A stretch of 64,000 bases of DNA from CAVPOO01 sp963707015 (lineage in GTDB: Bacteria; Pseudomonadota; Gammaproteobacteria; Thiohalobacterales; Thiohalobacteraceae). The notes beneath the pieces were generated by a model. That model did no database searches, had not been told where the DNA came from, and was given only the letters and a program-made list of their open reading frames with translations. The translations under genes were made by a program, and so were the position numbers. This document shows, piece by piece, positions 17,602 to 26,214 of this stretch; position 1 is the first letter of the stretch; each line of letters starts with the position of its first letter. The DNA lies in NCBI GenBank assembly GCA_963707015.1, contig CAVPOO010000012.1, positions 27,613-91,612 of the forward strand, given 5' to 3'.

Positions 17602-18999
17602 ATGACTAAAAGGTGTACGACTTTTGTAATGTTGGCAGGATTGGCCATTGGCTGTGAAACCGCTATTGCGGAACCCATCGACAAGACCAATACACTGCCA
17701 GATGCCAAGCCGGGACAGTGTTATGCCAAGGTGTCGGTTCCGGCGCAGTACGAATCCAAGGCAGAGAAGGTGATGGTGCGCGAATCGGCCGAGAAGATCG
17801 AGACCATCCCCGCACAATACGAGTGGGTCGAAGAGAAGGTCACGCTCAGTGCGGCCCACACGAAGCTGGTGCCGATTCCCGCCAAGTACGAGAAGGTCAC
17901 CGAGAAGATCGAGGTGAGGCCGGCCCAGAAACTCTGGGTCACAGAACTGAAGGATGACGCGCGGCCCGCCAGTCCCGCCCTGCTGAACGCCGCCAAGACG
18001 GCCGGTATCGATCTCGCGGAGGCGGTACCCGGCATGTGCTTCCAGGAGTATTACCGCCCGGCCCAGTTCAAGACCGAGACCACCGATGTGCTGATCAAAG
18101 AGGCGGCGGAAAAGGTCGAGATTCTGCCTGCCAAGTATGAAACGGTGGAAGAGAAAGTGTTGGTCAAGGAGGCATCCAAGAAGATTGTCGAGGTGCCGGC
18201 AACCTATGACATGGTATCCGAGGAGATCCTGATTGAACCGGCCAAGACGGTCTGGAAGAAGGGTAACGGACTGGTCGAGCGCATCGACAATACCACCGGC
18301 GAGATCATGTGCCTGGTCGAGATCCCGGCCAAGTACAAGACCATCAAGAAGCAGGTGATCAGGACCCCGGCCACCATCAAGGAGGTCGAGATCCCCGCGG
18401 TCTACAAGACCGTCGAGGTAAAGAAACTGGTGACGCCCGCCCAGGAACAGCGCACCAAGATCCCCGAGGGCTACACGCCGATTGCCAAGCGCATCAAGGT
18501 CTCGGATCCCGCGTTTTCCTGGCATGCGCTGCATGATGCCGGCAAGCCCGAGGGTGCGCCTACCGGCAATCAGATCTGCCTGAAAGAGATTCCGGCCAAA
18601 TACGAGACGGTCAGCAAGCAGGTTGTGAAAACACCGGCCTATTTCAAGAAGGAAGAGGTCCCCGCAGTGGTTGAGACGGTCAAGGTCCGCAAGCTGGTGG
18701 CCAAGGCCGCGGAGAAGCGCACCCCGATTCCCGCCGAGTACAATACCGTTACGAAGCGGCTAAAGGTCTCGGATGAGCGGCTCGAATGGCGCCAGGTTCT
18801 CTGTGAGACCAATATGACGAAAGACATTGTCACGCAGGTGCAGCAGGCGCTGAAGTCTGCCGGTTACGATCCGGGTGCAATCGACGGCGTCATTGGCGGC
18901 TCGACCTTGCGTGCGGTGGATCGGTATCAGCGCTCCAAGGGACTCCCGCATGGCGGTCTGACGCTGCGCACCCTGGAGGCTCTGGGCGTCAAGATCTAA
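17602..18999 (+). CDS. Secreted protein with twelve PAxY repeats in four modules and a peptidoglycan-binding domain
   Basis: The ATG at 17602 is chosen because AGAGGA precedes it and a signal peptide follows (cleavage likely after TAIA-like residues near 20). The 465-residue product has four modules, starting at C40, C146, C237 and C326. Each holds about three subrepeats of roughly 23 residues of the form (I/V)PA-x-Y-x-x-V-x-(E/K)-K-(V/I), and each module ends near a tryptophan. A fifth cysteine, C401, precedes a PG_binding_1 domain at about 405-465 (VQQALKSAGYDPGAIDGVIG). It is likely periplasmic or surface-bound on peptidoglycan. The repeat region is not one I can name, so function is open. 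Confidence 0.82.
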   Translation: MTKRCTTFVMLAGLAIGCETAIAEPIDKTNTLPDAKPGQCYAKVSVPAQYESKAEKVMVRESAEKIETIPAQYEWVEEKVTLSAAHTKLVPIPAKYEKVTEKIEVRPAQKLWVTELKDDARPASPALLNAAKTAGIDLAEAVPGMCFQEYYRPAQFKTETTDVLIKEAAEKVEILPAKYETVEEKVLVKEASKKIVEVPATYDMVSEEILIEPAKTVWKKGNGLVERIDNTTGEIMCLVEIPAKYKTIKKQVIRTPATIKEVEIPAVYKTVEVKKLVTPAQEQRTKIPEGYTPIAKRIKVSDPAFSWHALHDAGKPEGAPTGNQICLKEIPAKYETVSKQVVKTPAYFKKEEVPAVVETVKVRKLVAKAAEKRTPIPAEYNTVTKRLKVSDERLEWRQVLCETNMTKDIVTQVQQALKSAGYDPGAIDGVIGGSTLRAVDRYQRSKGLPHGGLTLRTLEALGVKI

Positions 19000-19025
19000 C
19001 TGGCGCAAGCCGGGCAGGGGATAGC

Positions 19026-19052
19026 GGGGGACAGGGATGTCCCCGTCCCCCT
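19026..19052. terminator. Probable hairpin terminator between converging genes
   Basis: GGGGGAC at 19026-19032 pairs with GTCCCCC at 19045-19051, and an inner GGGA/TCCC is also possible. The tail CTTCTTATT is only modestly T-rich, so efficiency is uncertain. It sits between the stop of the repeat protein and the stop of the converging protease. Confidence 0.5.
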
Positions 19053-19054
19053 TC

Positions 19055-20350
19055 TTATTCCGCCATCACGATCAGCACCGAACCGTGGAGCCTGCGCGCC
19101 AGCGTTTCCAGGCTGTCACCACCGCCGGTCGAGGCGCCGCGGGCCGTGGATGGCCCGGCTGCCGGAGGCAGAAATTCTGCGATCACGGCGATCTTCAGGG
19201 CGTAGTTGATGTTGGGCAGTGGCTGGGACTCGCCATTCGCGCTGTCGACCCTGCCCAGCATGGACGTAATGATGCCGACCACTTCTCCCCGCATGTTGAG
19301 CAAGGGGCCCCCGCTGTTGCCCGGCTGAATGGGCACGGAAATCTGGTAGCTGGACGGGTCGTCCTGCACACCGTTGGTACTGCTGATGATCCCGAGGCTG
19401 AGCTTGGGGCTGGTGCCCATGATATCGATGCGCGGGAACCCGATGGTAAACACGCTGGCGCCGAGGTGGGCCCCGGCCGCCGCGATGGGTAATGCCGGCG
19501 GCAGTTTATCGGGTGTCTCCACCTTCAGGAGCGCAACATCATGTGTCTCGTCGCGCGCAACCACGGTGGCAGGGATTTTCCCGCCCCGGCTGTCGACCAG
19601 GACTACCGACTGACTGCCCGAGACCACGTGGTGATTCGTGACTGCATAACCTGAGGCAACCGGCCAGGCGGTGCCGGTCGACAGGCCGCTCGTCGCGGTC
19701 CCGGCAAAGGCCTGCCCGCCCGGATTTGACCAGTTGGCCAGGCGGGTCTTCAGCTCCCGGGCCAGTTTCTCTCCGGAGGCCACCGCCAGCAACGCGGATA
19801 CCGCGGATTCGGCTCCATCGCCATCATCATGGGACAAATAATTGAGTCCCGCCTGATAGAGCCACTGCGGGGCATCCTCGATTCGCGCCTGACCGGCAAT
19901 GCCCTCGGCATACATGAGACCGAGCTGAAACTGGGCATCGGCATAGCCTTGTGCAGCGGCTTTGCGCAACCAGTACAGGGCGTCTTCCTCACCGGTGGAC
20001 TCGATCCTGCGCTCCGCCAGGAACATGCCGAGGTTGTACTGGGCAATGACGCTGTCCTGGCGGGCCGCTGCCCGGTACCACCTCGCGGCGCGTGCGGCGT
20101 CTTGCGGGACACCGTTTCCGTTGTCGTACATCACGCCCAGATTGATCTGGGCATTGACGTGACCCTGTTCGGCCAGCGGCAGCCACAGCCGGATGGCCTG
20201 CCCGTAATCGCCCTGGTCGTAGGCCTCCCAGCCGCGCTGGAAGCTTTCGGCAGAGGCCGCCGGCAGGGCGTGCGCGTTCAGCGACAGCGCCAGCAGCACG
20301 ACGCGGGACAAGGGCTTCAAGAGGCTTCGCAAACGTCCCGCCTGTCTCAT
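19055..20350 (-). CDS. Periplasmic trypsin-like serine protease with Sel1 repeats
   Basis: The ATG at 20350 gives 431 residues with a signal peptide ending near ALPAASA. Residues about 35-190 hold Sel1-type repeats (AEQGHVNAQINLGVMYDNGNGVPQD, AAAQGYADAQFQLGLMYAEG), which are protein-interaction helices. The C-terminal half is a trypsin-like domain with the catalytic triad visible in TNHHVV (His), THDVALLKV (Asp) and GNSGGPLL (Ser). No PDZ domain is seen, unlike DegP. The combination suggests an envelope protease recruited by partner proteins. Frames open upstream of 20350 lack family features. Confidence 0.85.
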   Translation of the reverse strand: MRQAGRLRSLLKPLSRVVLLALSLNAHALPAASAESFQRGWEAYDQGDYGQAIRLWLPLAEQGHVNAQINLGVMYDNGNGVPQDAARAARWYRAAARQDSVIAQYNLGMFLAERRIESTGEEDALYWLRKAAAQGYADAQFQLGLMYAEGIAGQARIEDAPQWLYQAGLNYLSHDDGDGAESAVSALLAVASGEKLARELKTRLANWSNPGGQAFAGTATSGLSTGTAWPVASGYAVTNHHVVSGSQSVVLVDSRGGKIPATVVARDETHDVALLKVETPDKLPPALPIAAAGAHLGASVFTIGFPRIDIMGTSPKLSLGIISSTNGVQDDPSSYQISVPIQPGNSGGPLLNMRGEVVGIITSMLGRVDSANGESQPLPNINYALKIAVIAEFLPPAAGPSTARGASTGGGDSLETLARRLHGSVLIVMAE

Positions 20351-20532
20351 GATCGGAATCGATCCGTCAACCAAATCCTCCAAGTAATTAGCAATTACCG
20401 GGCCACCCGAACGAGGCGCGGGCCGGCATCGCGACAGGCCGGCCCCGGCGTCAGTTGCTTTCCCGACCGGGTTCAGACTATCGCCGGAAACGCCGACAGA
20501 ACCCGGTGCCAAAGGCTGCAAAACAGGGATGG

Positions 20533-20592
20533 CCAGGACTCTGTCGGACTCAGAAGTTCGCCACGAGGCAGGTGGGAGAGTGAGCACAAAGC
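20533..20592. mobile_element. Truncated copy of the 170-bp CTAG-ended MITE
   Basis: About 60 bp (GGACTCTGTCGGACT through GGTGGGAGAGTGAGC) match the left third of the full copies at 39568 and 48550 with a few changes. Similarity stops at about 20592, where the copy 3 CCACGG repeat begins, and the terminal CTAG is degraded to CCAG. Confidence 0.8.
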
Positions 20593-20598
20593 ATCAGG

Positions 20599-20745
20599 AT
20601 GCTGAGCGCCAGTAGTATTTTATAGCCACGGAATCCACGGAAAAACACGGAAAGAACGAACACCGATTAGACGTTTTTCCGTGTCCTTCCGTGGATTCCG
20701 TGGCCATAATATCCGTCATCATCAGATTGAAAAGCACTCGGGCAC
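20599..20745. repeat. Dispersed CCACGG palindromic repeat, copy 3
   Basis: The left flank GCCAGTAGTATTTTATAG and right flank CCATAATATCCGTCATCATC are the clearest examples of the two family ends. The inner arms are GCCACGGAATCCACGG and CCGTGGATTCCGTGGC. Unlike copies 1, 2 and 4 this one lies between divergent genes, so it cannot act only as a terminator. Confidence 0.87.
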
Positions 20746-20821
20746 AGTAGGGCCGCGGCGGGCGTATGCCGCAGCGACGTACAGGGACAATCGACAGCAG
20801 CAACAGCGCGGGAGACAAGGC

Positions 20822-23800
20822 ATGGAAGTTCGGGCATGGAGGATGCTGGGGGTGCTAATGATCCTGTGGGGCAGCCCCGCAGCACAGCCGCTGCAACCCG
20901 CAGAGGTACCGCAAGCGCTGCGCGACTGGATTCCCTGGGTTCTGCACGACGAAAAGACGCTCGCTTGCACCTACCTCAACGATGCCAGGCAACGTCAATG
21001 CATCTGGCCGGGCATGCTCGAGCTGAGCCTCGGCGATAGCGGCGGCCACTTTCAGCAGACATGGGAGGTTCTGGCGGAGGCCTGGCTCCCCTTGCCGGGT
21101 GAGGCAGAGCGATGGCCTCAGGAGGTACGGCTCAACGGCGAGCCTGCGACGGTCATCGCCAGGGGAGGGCATCCCCATGTGTGGGCCACGGCGGGTCAAC
21201 AGCGTCTCGAGGGGCGGTTCGAATGGGCGGCTCTGCCGCAGTCGCTGCACGTGCCGCCCGGGTCGGGACTCGTTTCGCTGCGCGTCGCCGGCACGCCGGT
21301 CAAATTTCCCCTGTTCAGCCCCGGGGGCGATCTCTGGGTGCAGGACCCGAGTCAGGCCGGCGCAGTGGAGCAGACAGACCGACTGGATGTGCGAGTCTTC
21401 CGCAGCGTCATCGATGATATCCCGATGCAGCTCGTCACACGCCTTCAGCTCGACGTCTCCGGTGCGCAGCGCGAAGTGGTTTTCGAAAAGGCCCTCGCCG
21501 ACGCGTTCCTGCCACTCGCGCTCACGAGCGCCCTGCCGTCGCGTCTGGAAGCAGACGGGCGCCTTCGCGTCCAGGTCCGCCCCGGCGCCTGGGCGCTGAC
21601 CCTGGTCAGCCGCAGCCTGGGTCCCGTCGATACACTCGGGCTTGCACCCCTCGCTGCACCCTGGCCTGCCGAAGAGGTCTGGGTCTTCGACGCCCGCAAT
21701 CAGCTGCGACTCGTGGAGGTCAGCGGCGGACAGGACATCGACCCGCGCCAGACGACGCTGCCTTCGGCGTGGTCCGGCCTTCCCGCCTACCGCATGCGCG
21801 CCGGTGATGCACTGTCGTTCAGTGTGCGGCGCCGTGGCGACCCCGACCCGGAGCCGAATCGCCTGGCCCTCGAACGCACCCTGTGGCTGGATTTTACCGG
21901 CGAAGGCTTCACGGTCCGCGATAACATCAGTGGCACCATGACGCAAGGCTGGCGTCTCGACGCGCAGCCCGGCATGGCGCTGGGGCAAGTCATGATCGAC
22001 GGCATCCCACAGTTCATCACACGGGTTGCCGGCCACCAGAGCGAAGGCGTCGAGGTACGTCACGGGATACTCAGTCTGCAGGCAGACAGCCGGTACGGCG
22101 GTGACGTTGGGGCCGTGAACATCGTCGGCTGGGACGAGGATTTCCATCACGTGCAGGCAACGCTGAACCTGCCACCCGGCTGGAGGCTGCTGCATGTATC
22201 GGGTGTCGATAACAAGCCGAATACCTGGCTCCAGCGCTGGACGCTGCTCGACCTGTTTCTGGTGCTCATTGCGGCGATCGCGACCGGCCGCCTGTTCGGC
22301 TGGTTATGGCTGCCGGTGGCACTCGTGACACTTGCCGTCCTCTGGCATGAACCGCTGGCACCGCGCTATGTCTGGTTGAATATCCTCGCGGCGAGCGCCC
22401 TCCTGCGCGTGGTTCCGGATGGCCGCTTCCAGCAGCTGGTGACCGGGTACCGCTATCTCTCGCTGCTGGCACTGGTGGTTATCGCGATACCCTTTATGGT
22501 GAACGAGGTACGGGTGGCGATCTACCCGCAGCTGGAACGCCCCTGGCAGGGGGCACTCCCGCCGGTGCCCACCGATGCGGTCCGGAGGGACGTGGCCGGT
22601 AAGGTTGAGGGCGCCGCACTGCCTGCGCCTTATGCAGGCAGCGCCGAGCATGAGCGGTCCGCCGCACCACGCGTGCCCGCAGCGGCGCCACTGGCACGCG
22701 AGGCGCAAGCACCCGGATATCGCTCACTGAATGAGATCGATCCCGACGCACGGCTGCAGACCGGTCCGGGTCTGCCGCAATGGCGCTGGACGCAGATACC
22801 GCTGCAGTGGAACGGCCCGGTGGATCGGACGCAACAGCTTGTGCTCACGTATCTGTCTCCGACCATGAATTTCGGGCTCAACCTGGCGCGGGTCCTCTTG
22901 CTTGTGCTGCTGACCTGGCGGCTGGCGCGACGGTCGCCCGCCGTTCCCGCCGCGGCGCGGACCGCGCTGGGGTTCGGGGCGCTGCTGCTCATACCGTTGC
23001 TGGCGTCTTCACCCGGTGACGTGCAGGCCGGGATGCCTTCTCCTGAGCTGCTCGGACAACTCAAAGAGCGCCTCAGCGCAGCCCCGGAATGTCTGCCCGA
23101 ATGCGTCGACGTCGCACGCACCGCCCTGCATGTCGAACCCTCACTGATGACGATGCGCATGGAAGTCCATGCCCGGGTCGATATTGCCGTGCCGGTGCCG
23201 GGCAAGGCCGGGGAATGGCAGCCTCAGCAGATCCTCATTGACGGCGCCCAGGCATCCGGGGCATGGCGGGATACGCAGGGCGTGCTGTGGGTCCCGGTGG
23301 AGGCGGGCACGCATCGACTGGACCTTGCCGGTCCCCTGCCGGGGCGCGACACGCTGCAGATCGTGTTCCCGCTCCCGCCGCACCGTGTGACGGCGCAGGC
23401 GCAAGGGTGGGCGATCGAGGGGCTTGGTGAAGACGGTGTCATCGAGCGCCAGCTGCAGCTGACACGGCGCGACAGGACGGCTGACACCGAGGCGACACTC
23501 GAGCCCTGGATCACCCCCGCCTTCTTGCGTGTCGAGCGTACCCTGCACCTGGGGCTCGAGTGGGGCGTCTCCACGCGCGTGTCCCGCCTTTCACCGCCGG
23601 GGAGCCCGGTTGTGATGGGCGTACCGCTGCTTGACGGCGAGTCGGTCCTGAGCGAGGGGGTGTCCGTAGAGGACGGAAAGGTGCGCGTGAACCTGAGTCC
23701 GGGGCAGCAGCACTTCGAGTGGCGTTCTGCCTTCGCGAAGCAATCCGATATCCGCCTGACAGCACCCGCGAGCGAGGACTGGGTCGAGGTATGGCGCCTT

Positions 23801-24898
23801 GATGTCAGTCCGGTCTGGCATGTCTCCAGCGCGGGAATTCCAGTCATTCATCACCAGGGGCAGGGGGCTGTCTGGTTTCCAACCTGGCGGCCCTGGCCGG
23901 GTGAGTCGGTAGCGCTCGCCATAACGCGTCCCGAAGGCGTCGGCGGCCAGACGCTCACCGTCGATCAGGCCACCCTGCGTGTGGCGCCCGGGCGGCGCAA
24001 CACCGATGCGTCGTTCGAGATGGTGCTGCGCAGCACGCAGGGGGGGCAGCACGCCGTGCAACTGCCGCCGGGCGTGACCTTGCAGGGTGTGAAGATTAAT
24101 GGCACACCGCAGCCGATCCGTATGCAAGGGAATACGGTGACACTCCCGGTCACGCCGGGGACAACGCAGGTGCAAATGGACTGGCGGGCAGGCACGGGCA
24201 TCGAGGCGATGTTCCGAACGCCGCCGGTGGATCTCGCAACGACGGCAGTCAACGCGCAGATCCAGGTCCAGATGGGCCCCGATCGATGGATCCTCTTCAC
24301 CGGCGGGCCGCGACTGGGACCGGCCGTGCTTTACTGGGGCGTGCTCATCGTGGTGGCGCTCGTCGCGGTCGCACTCGGACGTCTTGCCTGGACACCGCTT
24401 CGCACCTGGCACTGGCTGCTGCTGGGCATCGGTCTCAGCCAGAGCGACATTATCGCGGCGCTGATCGTGGTGGGCTGGCTCCTCGCACTCGGCACGCGCG
24501 ATAAATGGCTCCGGGCCGAGTCCGCGACGGCCTACGACTTCGCACAGATCATCCTTGTGCTGTGGACGTTCCTGGCACTGTCGTCTCTGTACGACGCGGT
24601 GCGCCACGGCCTGCTGGGCTATCCGGAAATGCAGATTGTGGGGAATGCGAGCACCGCGACCCAGCTGAACTGGTACCAGGACCGTATTGAGTCGAGCTAT
24701 CCGCAGGCCTGGGTCTACTCCGTGCCCCTCTGGGCATACCGGGCGGCCATGCTCGCCTGGGCCCTGTGGCTCGCGCTTGCCCTGCTGAACTGGCTGAAGT
24801 GGGGCTGGCAGCGTTTGTCCGAGGGCGGTTTGTGGCAGCCCATTCCCATCCGCAGCACCTGGCGCAAGGGCGGCGACACGCCGGACGTCGACGCCTGA
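20822..24898 (+). CDS. Unrecognised 1358-residue membrane protein with large extracytoplasmic domains
   Basis: The ATG at 20822, preceded by GGGAG and AAGG, opens a signal-like segment (RMLGVLMILWGSPAAQ). Residues about 25-470 look like beta-rich periplasmic domains with many tryptophans. A cluster of membrane segments follows at about 475-565, another at 682-730, a second extracytoplasmic beta-rich region at about 735-1160, and a C-terminal helix bundle at 1168-1335. The two halves share a similar plan (beta-rich ectodomain then helices), which suggests internal duplication. I know no function. It precedes a MotA/MotB-like pair in the same direction, 417 bp away. Confidence 0.8.
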   Translation: MEVRAWRMLGVLMILWGSPAAQPLQPAEVPQALRDWIPWVLHDEKTLACTYLNDARQRQCIWPGMLELSLGDSGGHFQQTWEVLAEAWLPLPGEAERWPQEVRLNGEPATVIARGGHPHVWATAGQQRLEGRFEWAALPQSLHVPPGSGLVSLRVAGTPVKFPLFSPGGDLWVQDPSQAGAVEQTDRLDVRVFRSVIDDIPMQLVTRLQLDVSGAQREVVFEKALADAFLPLALTSALPSRLEADGRLRVQVRPGAWALTLVSRSLGPVDTLGLAPLAAPWPAEEVWVFDARNQLRLVEVSGGQDIDPRQTTLPSAWSGLPAYRMRAGDALSFSVRRRGDPDPEPNRLALERTLWLDFTGEGFTVRDNISGTMTQGWRLDAQPGMALGQVMIDGIPQFITRVAGHQSEGVEVRHGILSLQADSRYGGDVGAVNIVGWDEDFHHVQATLNLPPGWRLLHVSGVDNKPNTWLQRWTLLDLFLVLIAAIATGRLFGWLWLPVALVTLAVLWHEPLAPRYVWLNILAASALLRVVPDGRFQQLVTGYRYLSLLALVVIAIPFMVNEVRVAIYPQLERPWQGALPPVPTDAVRRDVAGKVEGAALPAPYAGSAEHERSAAPRVPAAAPLAREAQAPGYRSLNEIDPDARLQTGPGLPQWRWTQIPLQWNGPVDRTQQLVLTYLSPTMNFGLNLARVLLLVLLTWRLARRSPAVPAAARTALGFGALLLIPLLASSPGDVQAGMPSPELLGQLKERLSAAPECLPECVDVARTALHVEPSLMTMRMEVHARVDIAVPVPGKAGEWQPQQILIDGAQASGAWRDTQGVLWVPVEAGTHRLDLAGPLPGRDTLQIVFPLPPHRVTAQAQGWAIEGLGEDGVIERQLQLTRRDRTADTEATLEPWITPAFLRVERTLHLGLEWGVSTRVSRLSPPGSPVVMGVPLLDGESVLSEGVSVEDGKVRVNLSPGQQHFEWRSAFAKQSDIRLTAPASEDWVEVWRLDVSPVWHVSSAGIPVIHHQGQGAVWFPTWRPWPGESVALAITRPEGVGGQTLTVDQATLRVAPGRRNTDASFEMVLRSTQGGQHAVQLPPGVTLQGVKINGTPQPIRMQGNTVTLPVTPGTTQVQMDWRAGTGIEAMFRTPPVDLATTAVNAQIQVQMGPDRWILFTGGPRLGPAVLYWGVLIVVALVAVALGRLAWTPLRTWHWLLLGIGLSQSDIIAALIVVGWLLALGTRDKWLRAESATAYDFAQIILVLWTFLALSSLYDAVRHGLLGYPEMQIVGNASTATQLNWYQDRIESSYPQAWVYSVPLWAYRAAMLAWALWLALALLNWLKWGWQRLSEGGLWQPIPIRSTWRKGGDTPDVDA

Positions 24899-25315
24899 CA
24901 GGCGCCGGTGACGAGCGGCACAACCCGGCAGGCAGCGACCTCGCTCGACCCGCCGCCGCAGCCGTGATCAGCGCCCGGCCAAACCGGTTGGGCGCGTCGT
25001 GGCGATACCGCGACATCCCCCGGTTACGGGCCCGGCATCTTGCCGCCGCCGCGACGCGGGCGGCAAACGCTTGCCGGGTGCCTGCCGTCAGGGCCACCGC
25101 GCGCCGACAGTTCGGTTGCCTGCACCGATAAGTCCCCCGAAAAACAGGCGCTTGCCGGGCGGCCTGCAAAGCGGGCCGATTCAGGAACGAAACTTGCCTG
25201 ATCCGGTAGGGAAGCCCGGCGCGCATTTCTCGCCGGGGTTCGAGGCCCCGAGCGCAAGGACCGGTGAGCAGCCGGGCGCGGGCTGAGGTGGTGTGACGAA
25301 ACAAGGGGGCGGTTT
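24899..25315. other. 417-bp intergenic region upstream of the MotA-like gene
   Basis: No gene is supported here; open frames in it are short and lack family features. A single degenerate relative of the inverted-repeat arm seen at 1638 occurs near 25215-25240 (GCGCATTTCTCGCCGGGG). No terminator for the large membrane protein is evident, so read-through into the stator genes is possible. Confidence 0.5.
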
Positions 25316-26113
25316 ATGAATCAATCCACGGTCATCGGCTTGCTGGGTGGGGTCGTGCTCCTGATCGGCATGATCGTCATGTCACCCGATCACATCGGTG
25401 CCTTCTTCAATCTTCCGGGCCTGATCGTCGTAATCGGCGGCACACTGACAGCCACCTTCGTCAGCCGCCCGATCAATGACGTGTACCGCGTGCTGCGCAC
25501 CCTGCCGGATTTGTTCCGGGACGAAAAGACTTCCGGCCAGACCGACTACGCGCCCCTGCTGCGCTTTGCCGGCTGGTACCGTCACGGCAACCTGCGGGCC
25601 GCCGAGCGGGAACTGGCCGCGGTCGGTAATCCGTTCCTGAAAGCCGGTCTGCGGCAGATCGTCGACGGTTGCCCGGTAGAGGATCTGCGCAAATCACTGC
25701 AGTGGCGGATGTCCGGTCTGCGCACACGTGAATACGGGCAGGCACAGATCATGCGCAGCATGGCGGCCTTCGCGCCCGCGTTCGGCATGCTCGGTACCCT
25801 GTTCGGCCTGGTGCACATGCTCTCCGGGCTGGGCGACAGCGGCCTCGACGAGATCGGCGGCATCATGGCCTTCGCCATGATCACCACGCTGTACGGCATC
25901 GTCGCCTCGAATCTGTTTTTCAAACCACTGGCCATCAAGATGGAACGCCGCACCAACCAGCGCCTGATGCAGATGGGCATGCTCATGGAAGGGATCCTGC
26001 TGGTCCACGAGAGACGCCATCCAACGATCATTAAGGAAACCCTGGAGGCATTCGAGGACCACCATGCCGCGGCATTGCCACCGCAGAAGCCGCTCACCCT
26101 GGTCAAGGCCTAG
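25316..26113 (+). CDS. motA: MotA/PomA-like stator protein
   Basis: The 265-residue protein has four membrane helices and the conserved MotA/PomA pattern: an N-terminal VIGLLGGVVLLIGMIVM helix, the FNLPGLIVVIGGTLTATFVS second helix, and later AFAPAFGMLGTLFGLVHML and ITTLYGIVASNLFF. In flagellate bacteria such proteins form an ion-driven pentamer around a MotB dimer. No flagellar gene lies in the window, so the unit may serve another envelope machine or a flagellum encoded elsewhere. Confidence 0.9.
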   Translation: MNQSTVIGLLGGVVLLIGMIVMSPDHIGAFFNLPGLIVVIGGTLTATFVSRPINDVYRVLRTLPDLFRDEKTSGQTDYAPLLRFAGWYRHGNLRAAERELAAVGNPFLKAGLRQIVDGCPVEDLRKSLQWRMSGLRTREYGQAQIMRSMAAFAPAFGMLGTLFGLVHMLSGLGDSGLDEIGGIMAFAMITTLYGIVASNLFFKPLAIKMERRTNQRLMQMGMLMEGILLVHERRHPTIIKETLEAFEDHHAAALPPQKPLTLVKA

Positions 26114-26118
26114 CCCCG

Positions 26119-26202
26119 ATGAGCGACGCGAGCCTGTACGCGGCACTGAAAACCGACGCCAGTCGGGACCGGGCGGTGGCAGAACCCGCGGGTCGAGTCT
26201 GA
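26119..26202 (+). pseudogene. Possible 27-codon leader or broken N-terminus in frame with motB
   Basis: An ATG at 26119, five bases after the motA stop, opens 27 codons (MSDASLYAALKTD...) that end in TGA at 26200-26202. This frame is the same as that of the MotB-like gene starting at 26215. It may be the original N-terminus of MotB cut off by a nonsense change, a leader peptide, or chance. Confidence 0.35.
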
Positions 26203-26214
26203 CGGATCGTCCCG

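Larger units (their letters stand above)
20351..20821. other. 471-bp divergent intergenic region with two mobile-element remnants
   Basis: Between the protease (minus) and the giant membrane protein (plus) lie a truncated copy of the CTAG-ended MITE (20533-20592) and directly after it a full CCACGG repeat (20599-20745). The rest (20351-20532 and 20746-20821) shows no gene and no promoter that I can support. Confidence 0.6.

Noticed and set aside
17719..18800. CRISPR-like direct repeats
   Set aside because: The repetition is at protein level inside one reading frame, with variable DNA sequence and no regular spacers. No cas genes occur in the window.
25215..25240. Second copy of the 1638-1765 terminal-repeat element
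   Set aside because: Only one short degenerate arm is visible, with no partner arm and no CTAG end.
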